DNA of 64,000 nucleotides from assembly GCF_017896165.1 (NCBI RefSeq), contig NZ_JAFCNB010000005.1, positions 186,001 to 250,000 of the forward strand, given 5' to 3'. The notes under the pieces were generated by a model. That model was not told the DNA's origin and made no database searches. It worked only from the letters and a program-made list of their open reading frames with translations. The position numbers and the translations under genes were made by a program. The DNA comes from Microbispora oryzae. Its GTDB lineage: Bacteria; Actinomycetota; Actinomycetes; Streptosporangiales; Streptosporangiaceae. Position 1 is the stretch's first letter; each line of letters begins with the position of its first letter. Shown here in pieces: positions 8,846 to 18,650 of the stretch.

Positions 8846-9135
8846 CTACCTGACCGGCTCAGCCTGGCGGCGCAGCTGCACCATCTCTCCGAGCGCGTGC
8901 GTCATCTCGGCCAGGTCGTCTCTGGTGAGGCTCCGGCGGGGAGCGGGTACATACCGGTCCTTCAGCTCACCGCTCACCGGGCGGGTAACACAACCGCAAC
9001 CAAGTGGGGTCGGGATCGCTCCACATGCCAGCCCAATTCGCCGACGAGGCCGGCCTTCTTGACCAGGCGGCCCCAGCGGGGGCTGCGGGCGAAGGCTTGG
9101 GCGATGGCGACGCCGCTGGGCAACTCCCCGAGGTA
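8846..9135 (-). pseudogene. Decayed two-gene remnant beside tRNA-Leu
   Basis: Two frames with protein-like composition abut here. The first (9135 to 8974, 53 codons, containing VAIAQAFARSPRWGRL and LVGELGWHVERS) is open only after an in-frame stop and has no credible start, so it looks truncated at its 5' end. Its TGA overlaps a GTG (GTGA) opening a 43-residue frame to 8846 with LTRDDLAEMTHALGEM. The coupled overlap is what intact actinomycete operons show, so this may be what is left of a small operon. I do not recognise either family. The stretch 8793-9217 otherwise holds nothing that I can support. Confidence 0.4.
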
Positions 9136-9217
9136 TCAAGGTACGGCTGAGCCCGGCCGGCCTGCGCGCGGATGGCCGAGGCAGCCGGCCGGCTGGCGCG
9201 GATATACGGCGCGGAGA

Positions 9218-10141
9218 TCAGCGGTAGCCGGTGACGTCGGCGGGCTTACCGGCGTCCTGGACCTCGACGAGATACCGCCAGGCGTCCGGCCGGCTGCCGT
9301 CGACGTCACTGAACCCGTACACCTGGGCGAGCTGCCCGCTCGACAGTGACCGCCCGTTCCAACGGCTCACCTCCGGATCCGCGGCCAGGGCCGCGACCGC
9401 CCGTCCCACGAACGCCGGCGTCTCGGAGATCGCGAAGTGCGGCTGTGCCGCCAGAGCGTCCCGCCAGGTGGCCTCCGTCACGCCGAAGTGCTCCAGCATG
9501 ATCTCTGAGCGGAGCCAGCCGGGAGTGAGCGACACGGCCGTCGCCCCGTGCGGCGCGAGCTCCTTGGCCTGACTGAACGCGATCCGGTTCACCGAGATCT
9601 TCGCCAGGTCGTAGAAGAACGAGACGCGGTAGTTGGCCGCGTTGTACTCGGCCGTGCCGTCGGTCACCTCGACCACCAGGCCGCCGGGCCGCCGGATCAG
9701 CAGCGGCAGCGCGACATGGCTCGTGATGATGTGCGTGTCCACAGCGAGCCGCAGGATCCGCAGGCCGTCGTCGAGCGAGTGCTCCCACAGCCGGTCGGTC
9801 CAGCTGAACAGCAGCTCGCCGCCCCAGATGTCGTTGACCAGCACGTCGAGGCGGCCCTGCTCGGCGTCGATCCGGTCGACCACCGCGCGGACCTGGGCGG
9901 GGTCGAGGTGGTCGGCGGGTACGGCGATCCCCCGGCCGCCCGCGGCCGTGACCAGCTGGGCCGTCTCCTCGATCGTCTCCGGGCGGTTCATCTCCGACCG
10001 CCGCTCCCGGGTGCTGCGCCCCGTCACGTATACCGTGGCCCCCGCCGCGCCCAGCTCCACCGCGATGCCGCGGCCGGCTCCCCGCGTCCCCCCGGCGACC
10101 AGCGCGATCTTTCCTGCCAGCGAGTTCGTCATGTCGGTCAT
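9218..10141 (-). CDS. Short-chain dehydrogenase/reductase
   Basis: About 307 residues. The N-terminal cofactor motif is GGTRGAGRGIA after a beta strand (IALVAGG), matching the SDR glycine motif, and the catalytic pair is in YDLAK. The usual catalytic Ser strand reads VVEVTDGTA, so Thr may stand in for Ser. NDIWGG replaces the common NNAG. These variations place it in a divergent SDR branch with unknown substrate; NADP is likely, given the Arg in TRG. Start choice is uncertain (ATG 10141 or 10132) because no ribosome site precedes either one. The gene stands alone. Confidence 0.85.
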   Translation of the reverse strand: MTDMTNSLAGKIALVAGGTRGAGRGIAVELGAAGATVYVTGRSTRERRSEMNRPETIEETAQLVTAAGGRGIAVPADHLDPAQVRAVVDRIDAEQGRLDVLVNDIWGGELLFSWTDRLWEHSLDDGLRILRLAVDTHIITSHVALPLLIRRPGGLVVEVTDGTAEYNAANYRVSFFYDLAKISVNRIAFSQAKELAPHGATAVSLTPGWLRSEIMLEHFGVTEATWRDALAAQPHFAISETPAFVGRAVAALAADPEVSRWNGRSLSSGQLAQVYGFSDVDGSRPDAWRYLVEVQDAGKPADVTGYR

Positions 10142-10248
10142 ACTGGCAGCGAAGGCTGACAATCGGCGTCGGCTTTTCCGAGCGGTTGGCATGGAAGATC
10201 ACCTGGTGGGCGAGAGCCGCGTCCGCCTCGCCGACGCACGACCTCGTC

Positions 10249-10263
10249 TCTGAATCTTTCAGA
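10249..10263. promoter_or_regulatory. Inverted repeat between the SDR and lipoprotein genes
   Basis: TCTGAA, three bases, TTCAGA in the 226-bp divergent gap, about 110 nt from each start codon. It is a possible operator for either gene. Confidence 0.35.
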
Positions 10264-10355
10264 CGGCGGCGGCCCTCGACGTGGAGATTCGCACGTGTCT
10301 TCGCCGGCCACGGCATCCGGCGGCCGATTCGGCGACCGAACCCCTTCGCCATCGC

Positions 10356-10361
10356 TACGGT
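10356..10361 (+). promoter_or_regulatory. -10 hexamer TACGGT for a leaderless lipoprotein mRNA
   Basis: TACGGT fits TAnnnT and ends 6 nt before the GTG at 10368. No ribosome site is present, so transcription probably starts at the start codon. Confidence 0.5.
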
Positions 10362-10367
10362 ACCGCC

Positions 10368-10742
10368 GTGCGATTAATCCCATATGCGGCCTTGACGCTG
10401 GCCACGGTGGCACTCGCCTCGTCCTGCGGAACGAGTCCGGCACCGGCGGTGTCCAAGGAATGCAGCGAGGCCCCGCCGCTTATCGGCGGCAAGCTCTCGG
10501 CCTTCAGCGCCAGCGCGGAGGACCCCGCGAAGCTCAAAAAGGCGCTGTCCGGCGCGGCCACCGAGCTGGAGGCCAGGGCGACCGCGGCCGGTGACGCCAC
10601 GATCAGGCAGGTGTTCCAGGACTTCGCCGCCGAACTGAAGCAGCTCAAGATCACGAACAGGAAGTCGGCGGTCGAGGCCGCCCAGAAGGCCATCGCCGAC
10701 GGCACCACCAGCCTGAAGAAGATCGGTGATGCCTGCGCCTGA
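10368..10742 (+). CDS. Small lipoprotein, unknown function
   Basis: A 124-residue protein. The GTG start gives a lipoprotein signal (VRLIPYAALTLATVALASSC) with the acylated Cys at residue 20. The mature part is mostly alpha-helical and charged (repeated Ala/Glu/Lys heptad-like stretches such as LKKALSGAATELEARA), suggesting a helical bundle on the outer face of the membrane. I see no catalytic motif. The frame stays open upstream to 10281, but that part has no signal-peptide character. Confidence 0.75.
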   Translation: MRLIPYAALTLATVALASSCGTSPAPAVSKECSEAPPLIGGKLSAFSASAEDPAKLKKALSGAATELEARATAAGDATIRQVFQDFAAELKQLKITNRKSAVEAAQKAIADGTTSLKKIGDACA

Positions 10743-10852
10743 GCCTGCTCGGGGAGCAGGGGAGCAGACCGCCCAACTGCGCGGGCTCGGCCGCCGCGCA
10801 CGGTTCGGGCGCGGCGAGGAGACACCGGCCGATCGGGACGGCGCAAGGGCGG

Positions 10853-11455
10853 CTATTCGTCGCCCTTGCTCTGGCTTCGGAGCTCCTTGTACAGCTCCCT
10901 GCACTGCTTCGTACTCATGTCGTCGGGAGCGCACAGCCGCACGTCCAGGGCGAAATCGACGGTGCGCTGCCGGCCCGCCGAGGTGTAGAAGAGCCGAACG
11001 CTCTCGGCTCGCGCGGTGGCGTCGCCGATCTTCCCGTACTGCAGGCCGAGCTCGGTGAGGAGGACGTCTTCCTGGCCCTTCCGGCAGACCGTGGTGATCG
11101 CGGGACTGCGAGCCGGGAAGCCGAGCTCGGTCAACGGCCGCTCGGCGTTGCCGAGCATGGAGTGTGTACGGCTCTGCGGCCGAGATGAGAACGCCTGCAT
11201 CACGATGCCGCCGCTCGGCCTGATCAGGTCGATTCTGTCGATGGTGACCGAACCGGGCCGATCAAGGCACATGACCCAGCCACCCAGAGAATAGGGCCGG
11301 TGAGCGACGGTGTCGGGCAGCACGACGCCGATCGAGACCTCCTCGTCCGCGTCGGGACTGTTGTTGAGATACAGGCGCGGGCCCTCGCCCACGCACCCGG
11401 AACTCATCACCCCGACCATGACGATCGGCAGGACGAGAGCGGCAGGGACACGCAT
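10853..11455 (-). CDS. Lipoprotein, unknown function
   Basis: A 200-residue protein starting at ATG 11455, 9 nt after AGGAG. The signal sequence (RVPAALVLPIVMVGVMSSGC) ends in a lipobox with the acylated Cys near residue 21. The mature domain looks beta-rich (VSIGVVLPDTV, GSVTIDRIDLIRPSGG, VDFALDVRLCA) with three further cysteines that could form disulfides, and a Lys/Glu-rich end. I recognise no family. It is convergent with the lipoprotein at 10368-10742. Confidence 0.75.
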   Translation of the reverse strand: MRVPAALVLPIVMVGVMSSGCVGEGPRLYLNNSPDADEEVSIGVVLPDTVAHRPYSLGGWVMCLDRPGSVTIDRIDLIRPSGGIVMQAFSSRPQSRTHSMLGNAERPLTELGFPARSPAITTVCRKGQEDVLLTELGLQYGKIGDATARAESVRLFYTSAGRQRTVDFALDVRLCAPDDMSTKQCRELYKELRSQSKGDE

Positions 11456-11533
11456 GACGGGAAGCTCCTGATTTCGAGGCGCTCTCTCAGTTATCTGACG
11501 AGTGTGCATCCCGCCGACGGGAGTACGCCCCGG

Positions 11534-12343
11534 TCAGAGCTTCCTGGCGACACCGCCGTAGGCGCTGACCTCCTCCGGCTCGCCCCACGCGGTCACCTCA
11601 GGACGCCACCGTGAGACCGACACCACGCCGGGGTCGACGAGCTCCAGGCCGTGGAAGAACGCGGAGATCTGGTCGGGGGTGCGCAGTTTGTACGGGTCGC
11701 CGGCCTCGGCCCGTGTCTTCTCGGCCTGAGCGGAGGCCTTCGGGTCGACGGCGTCGCTGCCGTCTTCCAGGACCAGGTAGCTGCCCGGCGGCAGCGCGGC
11801 GACCAGGTGGTCGCGGATCGCCGCGGCCTCCTGGTCGTCCCAGACGTTGCCGAGGATGCCCAGCATCATCAGCGCGACCGGCCGGCTGAAGTCCAGCGTG
11901 GCGACGGCTTGGGTGAGGATGTACCCGGGGTCGCGGACGTCGGCGTCGATGTAGTCGCAGGCGCCCTCCGGGGTGCTGGTCAACAGCGCCCGCGCGTGTG
12001 CCAGCACCAGCGGATCGTTGTCGACGTAGACGATCCGGCAGGCCGGGTTGACGCGCTGGGCGACCTCATGGGTGTTGTCGACCGTCGGCAGCCCGGTGCC
12101 GATGTCCAGGAACTGGGTGATCCCGGCCTCGCCCGCCAGATAGCGGACGGCACGGCCGAGGAACGCCCGGGCATGGCGGGCGACGTCCACGATTCCGGGG
12201 TAGACCTGGCGGACCTGATCGCCGACCTGCCTGTCGACCTCGTAGTGGTCCTTGCCGCCCAGCCAGTAGTTCCACACTCTCGCCGAGTGGGGGGTGCTGG
12301 TGTCGATCTTGAGGCTGGACGGCGGAGGCATGTCGTTGGTCAT
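11534..12343 (-). CDS. SAM-dependent methyltransferase, DUF574/Methyltransf_19 type
   Basis: A 269-residue protein of the actinomycete-expanded DUF574 family. Typical marks are the opening HSARVWNYWLGGKDHYEVDR, the SAM-binding FLDIGTGLPTVDNTHEVAQ, the acidic strand end IVYVDNDPLV, and SVSRWRP near the C terminus. The family is abundant in Streptomyces and relatives; substrates are not established. The ATG at 12343 is preferred over a frame start at 12373. A perfect inverted repeat lies 25 nt upstream. Confidence 0.92.
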   Translation of the reverse strand: MTNDMPPPSSLKIDTSTPHSARVWNYWLGGKDHYEVDRQVGDQVRQVYPGIVDVARHARAFLGRAVRYLAGEAGITQFLDIGTGLPTVDNTHEVAQRVNPACRIVYVDNDPLVLAHARALLTSTPEGACDYIDADVRDPGYILTQAVATLDFSRPVALMMLGILGNVWDDQEAAAIRDHLVAALPPGSYLVLEDGSDAVDPKASAQAEKTRAEAGDPYKLRTPDQISAFFHGLELVDPGVVSVSRWRPEVTAWGEPEEVSAYGGVARKL

Positions 12344-12367
12344 GGCAGCGCTTTCAGCTTGACGACG

Positions 12368-12402
12368 GATCACCGGGTGATCGTTTATTCTCGCCGATCA
12401 CC
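12368..12402. promoter_or_regulatory. Operator-like repeats before the DUF574 methyltransferase
   Basis: GATCACC, one base, GGTGATC (12368-12382), a perfect 15-bp palindrome, followed by a third GATCACC half-site at 12396-12402. The spacing fits a dimeric repressor overlapping the promoter. No regulator gene is adjacent. Confidence 0.45.
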
Positions 12403-12462
12403 TGTGCCATGACCACTGTGTACGCCTACGGGGCTACGCCGGGCCCCTTCCGGCGTGCCGGC

Positions 12463-13290
12463 TCATGATATGCCGCCTGGGCTCCAGATCCAGCTCTGCC
12501 TGGTGTAGAGCCGCTGGAGACCGGCCCTGAGCATGTTGTTGAGCGACGGGTTGCCGACGCCCTCGGCGGGCTCCCCGGTCTCCGCCACGAGCCAGCGGCA
12601 ACCGGCGCTCGCGGCCTCCCGGACGCGCGCGGCGATCAGGGCCGACTGCGCCCCGCGGTTGCGGTGATCGGCGAGGACCGCTCCGGAGTTCAGCGAGGCG
12701 ACCTCACCGTGGAGGAAGAGGCTGGCGCCGCCGACGATCCGGTCGCCCTCCCACGCCGCGAACGGCCGCCAGTTCGGGTGGCCGGCAACGGCCACAAGCA
12801 TCTCCGCGAGACCTTCCTCCGGCATGCCGAACCCCTTCAGGACGACCGACGCCCAGGCGCGGGCGTCGCCGGGACCGACGTGCTCGATCCGCAACGCGGT
12901 CTCTCCGGCGGGTGTGAAATCCTCAATCGGGCAGGCCAGCTTCACGATGCGTCCCCCCGGCCGCAGTCCGTGGCGGCGGGCGATGTCGGCCCAGTCAGCG
13001 GGCAGTACGGAAGGGGCGATCTGGAGGACCGCTCCCACGCTGCCCTCCGAGCGGTAGAAGTCCAGTACGCGGTCGACGAGGCCGGCGGTGACCGGCTCGT
13101 CGAAGCCGAATCCGAGCGCCTTGCTCCAGTAGCCGGTCGGGTCGTGCCGCATCGACAGGGCGACACCGCCGCCGATGCGGGTGGTGGTGATTCCGAGGGC
13201 AGCCGCGATGGACGGCGGCGCGCTCGACTCGTACTGATACATGAACTCCGCCTCGACGGCTTCGGCGCGTGCGGCAAGTTCTTCGGGCAT
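12463..13290 (-). CDS. GNAT family N-acetyltransferase
   Basis: A 275-residue protein. The C-terminal half shows the GNAT fold: WEGDRIVGGASLFLHG for strand 4, then ASLNSGAVLADHRNRGAQSA as the acetyl-CoA loop (a degenerate Q/R-x-x-G-x-G/A), and ETGEPAEGVGNPSLNNMLRA near the end. The N-terminal half (DEPVTAGLVDRVLDFYRSEG and after) resembles a second, degenerate GNAT domain, as in tandem-domain members. The substrate is unknown. The ATG at 13290 has GAGGAAA about 7 nt before it. It lies downstream of the sigma-factor gene in the same direction, with a 128-bp gap. Confidence 0.85.
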   Translation of the reverse strand: MPEELAARAEAVEAEFMYQYESSAPPSIAAALGITTTRIGGGVALSMRHDPTGYWSKALGFGFDEPVTAGLVDRVLDFYRSEGSVGAVLQIAPSVLPADWADIARRHGLRPGGRIVKLACPIEDFTPAGETALRIEHVGPGDARAWASVVLKGFGMPEEGLAEMLVAVAGHPNWRPFAAWEGDRIVGGASLFLHGEVASLNSGAVLADHRNRGAQSALIAARVREAASAGCRWLVAETGEPAEGVGNPSLNNMLRAGLQRLYTRQSWIWSPGGIS

Positions 13291-13418
13291 GGGGTGTTTC
13301 CTCACTGCGTGACGTGACGTCGGGGCTCGGCCCGCGGTGGGATCGCGGCAGGTGATGCGATCCACGCAGGCAAGACGCGGCGGACGCGGCGGAAGTTCGA
13401 TCGGCCGGTGACTTTCTC

Positions 13419-14351
13419 TCAGACCGACGCGATGGCCTTACGGGGGTGGAAGAGCCGTATTCGCCGTACCCGGCCCTCTTCGAGGAAGTTCACCCATACG
13501 ACCGACGGCGGGCAGTGGAAGGGGTCGTCGGGCGGGCTGATCATGTCGTCCTCCCAGATGACGATGTCGCGCCCGGCGACGACGCCGGACAGGCGATGGA
13601 CGACTCCGTCGGCCAGGTCGTTCTCCATCGAGCGCACCGGATAGTCGTATCCCCGCGTGACCTTGCCCGTGGGCCAGACGGTCTCCACCGCCGGGCACCA
13701 GGAGGCCCGCAGCGCCTGGGCGAAGTAGCCGCGGCTCGCCTCCCCCAGGATTTGCTCGGCTTCGCCGCGGCGGGCCGCGGTCAGCGCGGCCACGTCGTCG
13801 TGGGCCAGGTCCGCCGTCGCGAGCAGCGCCTCCGACAGCTTGGCCCGTGCCTGGCTGAGCCTGCTGCGCACGGTGCCGACGGGAATCGCGCACACCTCCG
13901 CGATGGCCGCGTAGGTCGTGACGCCGGTGAAGTAGCGCAGCATCGCCACCAGGCGCAGGTTTGACGACAACTCGCCCATGGCGTGCCAGATCCAGTCGCG
14001 TACGGCATGCCGGTCAAGGAGTTCGTCCAGGCCCGGCACGTCCGGCAGTACGGCGACGTCGAGGGAGGACAGCGGCCGTCTTGTACGCAGTTGCGTGCGG
14101 CACGCGTTGCGAACGACCGCCTTCAGCCACGGCGCCAGGGCGTGGGGATCGCGAACGTCCCCGATGCGGCGCAACGCGATCAGCGCGGCGTCCTGGACGG
14201 CGTCTTCGGCGTCAGGCCCGTGGCCGAGGATGCTCAGCGCCACCGCGCGCATGTCCGCCTGGTGCCGCGCCAGGAGGAGCCCGAGGGCGTGAACGTCGCC
14301 GAGCTGCGCTTCGCGTACGAGATCGACGTCGGCCTGCTCCCCCTTGTGCAT
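13419..14351 (-). CDS. ECF sigma factor with a C-terminal extension
   Basis: 310 residues. Region 2 is about residues 20-85 (DAEDAVQDAALIALRRIGDV is the promoter-melting part). Region 4 is about 125-175, with helix-turn-helix TTYAAIAEVCAIPVGTVRSR. A C-terminal part of some 130 residues (YPVRSMENDLADGVVHRLSG..., IVIWEDDMISPPDD) looks like a SnoaL/NTF2-type domain, which in such sigma factors modulates activity in place of an anti-sigma factor. No anti-sigma gene is adjacent. The start ATG at 14351 has no ribosome site but a -10 hexamer 7 nt upstream, suggesting a leaderless message. Confidence 0.88.
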   Translation of the reverse strand: MHKGEQADVDLVREAQLGDVHALGLLLARHQADMRAVALSILGHGPDAEDAVQDAALIALRRIGDVRDPHALAPWLKAVVRNACRTQLRTRRPLSSLDVAVLPDVPGLDELLDRHAVRDWIWHAMGELSSNLRLVAMLRYFTGVTTYAAIAEVCAIPVGTVRSRLSQARAKLSEALLATADLAHDDVAALTAARRGEAEQILGEASRGYFAQALRASWCPAVETVWPTGKVTRGYDYPVRSMENDLADGVVHRLSGVVAGRDIVIWEDDMISPPDDPFHCPPSVVWVNFLEEGRVRRIRLFHPRKAIASV

Positions 14352-14358
14352 GCCGCCA

Positions 14359-14364
14359 ACAGTA
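14359..14364 (-). promoter_or_regulatory. -10 hexamer TACTGT for a leaderless sigma-factor mRNA
   Basis: On the minus strand TACTGT lies 7 nt before the ATG at 14351; no ribosome site is present. Confidence 0.5.
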
Positions 14365-16491
<2,127 letters not shown>

Positions 16492-16525
16492 CAGAAATCG
16501 GCCAGGAAGTCCGGCCTCACGACCC

Positions 16526-16562
16526 GCCTTCGCCGGGGGGGATCCATCCCCCCGGCGAAGGC
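16526..16562. terminator. Strong hairpin between convergent genes
   Basis: A perfect 15-bp stem (16526-16540 with 16548-16562) around a 7-nt loop, with GCCTTCGCC outermost. It lies 34 bp after the esterase stop and 14 bp before the stop of the convergent gene, so it probably serves both. Confidence 0.85.
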
Positions 16563-16575
16563 ACCGGTCGTCGGG

Positions 16576-17040
16576 TCAGTCCCAGGTCTGCCCGGCGGGT
16601 TCCTTGATCGTGGCGTTGAGCCGGTTGAACATGTTGGTGACGGCGATGTTGAGGATGACGGCCGACAGCTGCCTCTCGTCGTAGTGGCCGGCCACCGCCT
16701 CCCACAGCTCGTCCGGCACCGCGTCACCGGACCGGTCGGCCATGTTGCGGGTCATCGCCTCGGCCAGCGCGAGCGCCGCCCGCTCGGCGTCGGTGTAGAA
16801 CGGGGCCTCCTGCCAGGCGGCCACGTTGCCGACGCGCTCGTCGCTCTCCCCGGCCTTCTTCAGGTTCCGCACATGGGAGTGCACGCAGGCGCTGCATCCG
16901 TTGATCTGGCTGGCGCGCAGGGCGGTCAGCTCCAGCACCTCCTGAGGCGCGCCGCCCGAGTAGACGCCCTTCATCATCGCCTGGATGCCCTTGAGGCTCT
17001 CGGGCAGCACGTGTGCCGGGTTCTTCATTCGAGCTTCCAT
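16576..17040 (-). CDS. Carboxymuconolactone decarboxylase / AhpD-like protein
   Basis: 154 residues. The AhpD-type redox motif is intact: Cys49 and Cys52 in GCSACVHSH, with His56 as the proton relay, in an all-helical fold. Such proteins act as small alkylhydroperoxidases or disulfide reductases. AAGGAG lies 7-8 nt before ATG 17040. It is divergent from an ECF sigma gene (17140), and this pairing is the known hallmark of the ECF41 group, where the sigma factor controls the neighbouring carboxymuconolactone decarboxylase, oxidoreductase or epimerase gene. Confidence 0.93.
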   Translation of the reverse strand: MEARMKNPAHVLPESLKGIQAMMKGVYSGGAPQEVLELTALRASQINGCSACVHSHVRNLKKAGESDERVGNVAAWQEAPFYTDAERAALALAEAMTRNMADRSGDAVPDELWEAVAGHYDERQLSAVILNIAVTNMFNRLNATIKEPAGQTWD

Positions 17041-17139
17041 CACTGTTCTCCTTCTGACGACGCCGGGGCCCTGCCCCGTCACATCGGCTCGTTTTCGCGG
17101 GTCAGTGAGGTGACACACCACGAGGGGAGAATGTGACCG
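17041..17139. promoter_or_regulatory. Divergent ECF41-type promoter region
   Basis: 99 bp between the divergent AhpD-like and sigma genes. On the minus strand TGTCACC (17109-17115) matches 6 of 7 bases of the ECF41 -35 element TGTCACA; 17 nt on is CGAG where CGTC is expected. On the plus strand CGTCACA (17078-17084) is another near-match, followed after 16 nt by GGTC. Which of the two works cannot be settled by eye. Confidence 0.35.
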
Positions 17140-18012
17140 GTGAACGAAGCGGAGTTTCTGGCGGCTAGGTTCGAGGAGCAGCGGCCCCGCCTGCGCGCGG
17201 TGGCCCTGCGGGTGCTCGGCTCGGCGAGCGAGGCCGATGACGCCGTGCAGGAGGCATGGCTCCGGCTCAGCCGCACCGACACCGCGGAGGTGGACAACCT
17301 CGCCGGATGGCTCACCACGGTGGTGGCCCGGGTGTCGCTCAACATGTTGCGCTCCCGCGGCAACCGCCGTGAGGACCCCTGGGACGGCAACCCGACCGTT
17401 CACACCGCCGCCGCCCCGGACGGCGCCGACCCCGAGCAGCAGGCGGAGCTGGCCGACTCGGTGGGCCTGGCGCTGCTGGTGGTCCTGGACACGCTGAACC
17501 CCGCGGAACGGCTGGCGTTCGTGCTGCACGACATGTTCGCGATGCCGTTCGAGGAGATCGCCCCGATAGTGGAGCGGTCGCCGGCCGCCACCCGCCAGCT
17601 CGCCAGCCGCGCCCGCCGCCGGGTGCAGGGGGCGTCAACGGCCGGCGAACCCGACGCCGCCCGTCACCGCCGGGTCGTCGAGGCCTTCCTGGCCGCCGCA
17701 CGCGGCGGCGACTTCGACGCGCTGCTCTCGCTGCTGGCCCCCGACGCCGTACTGCGCAGCGACCCCGAGGCCCAGCGGCTGGGCGCGACCGGAGCCCTCG
17801 GCGCGGACGCCATGGCCCGTAGCTTCGCCGGCCGCGCCGTGGGCGCGCATCTCGCCCTGATCGACGGCGCACCGGGCATGGCCTGGGCTCCGGGCGGGCG
17901 GCCGCGCGTCGTGTTCGACTTCACCATCACCGATGGGAAGATCACCGCGATCGACATCCTCGCCGACCCCGAACTGCTCGGACGGCTCGACGTGCGCCTG
18001 CTGGACGACTGA
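17140..18012 (+). CDS. ECF41-type sigma factor with SnoaL domain (SigJ-like)
   Basis: 290 residues. Region 2 contains EADDAVQEAWLRLSR. Region 4 contains NPAERLAFVLHDMFAMPFEEIA followed by a helix-turn-helix (VERSPAATRQLASRARRRV). The C-terminal half (about 170-290) is a SnoaL/NTF2-like domain (FLAAARGGDFDALLSLLAPD, VFDFTITDGKITAIDI), which in ECF41 proteins controls activity through contact with the core sigma domains. GTG 17140 follows GAGGGGAGA at about 10 nt. It is expected to drive the divergent AhpD-like gene. The signal sensed by this group is unknown. Confidence 0.92.
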   Translation: MNEAEFLAARFEEQRPRLRAVALRVLGSASEADDAVQEAWLRLSRTDTAEVDNLAGWLTTVVARVSLNMLRSRGNRREDPWDGNPTVHTAAAPDGADPEQQAELADSVGLALLVVLDTLNPAERLAFVLHDMFAMPFEEIAPIVERSPAATRQLASRARRRVQGASTAGEPDAARHRRVVEAFLAAARGGDFDALLSLLAPDAVLRSDPEAQRLGATGALGADAMARSFAGRAVGAHLALIDGAPGMAWAPGGRPRVVFDFTITDGKITAIDILADPELLGRLDVRLLDD

Positions 18013-18083
18013 CCCGGGACGCGCGCGGCACCCGGACGCTCTCGCGAGTGGCGTCAGCGGGTGCCGGCTCCCGGCTTGAGATA

Positions 18084-18650
18084 TCAGGATTCGGGGTCCG
18101 GGTCCGCGGCCGTTTCGGCGGGCTTCTTCGCCCGCCCGGTCAGCAGCGCCCCCGCTCCGACAAGCACCAGCCCCGCCAGAACGACCCATATCCAACCGGG
18201 CATGCCGCCGCCCTGGTCGTCGGTCGCTCCGGTCGCGGCCACGGGCGTACCGGCCGGCGCCGGGTCGCCCGCCGCCGGAGCCGCCGACGAGCGCACGGTG
18301 AACGGGATCTCGCCCTCCACCGGATGGCCGTCGGAGGAGACGACGCGCCACGCGACGGTGTAGCCGCCGGAGGGAAGCGGCCCGGCGACATCCACCGTCA
18401 CTTTGGGGCCGTCGGTCCGCGGGGCGCCCGATTCGAAGCGGCGCCCGGCCGCATCGTGGAGCACCACGACAGGGAAGCTGACGTGGGCGCTGAACTCCAG
18501 CTCGATGTGGTCGAGGCCGGAGACGACGGCGTTCTTGCCGGGTGTGCTCGCCCGCAGGCTGTCGTGTGCCAGTGCCGGCGTGGCGCATATCGCCAGCGCC
18601 GCGCACAAGAGGCCGAACAGGAGGGACGCAGTGGTGGATCGCTTCTTCAT
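18084..18650 (-). CDS. CopC-domain copper-binding membrane protein
   Basis: 188 residues. A signal peptide is cut after TPALA, leaving His as the first mature residue; together with SSDGHPVEGE (Asp and His) this forms the Cu(II) histidine-brace site of CopC. An Ala/Pro/Gly linker leads to one C-terminal membrane helix (GWIWVVLAGLVLVGAGALL) and a charged tail, the usual single-helix CopC layout of actinomycetes. The ATG at 18650 overlaps the stop of the upstream gene (ATGA), so the two are translated together. There is no CopD domain in the window. Confidence 0.92.
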   Translation of the reverse strand: MKKRSTTASLLFGLLCAALAICATPALAHDSLRASTPGKNAVVSGLDHIELEFSAHVSFPVVVLHDAAGRRFESGAPRTDGPKVTVDVAGPLPSGGYTVAWRVVSSDGHPVEGEIPFTVRSSAAPAAGDPAPAGTPVAATGATDDQGGGMPGWIWVVLAGLVLVGAGALLTGRAKKPAETAADPDPES

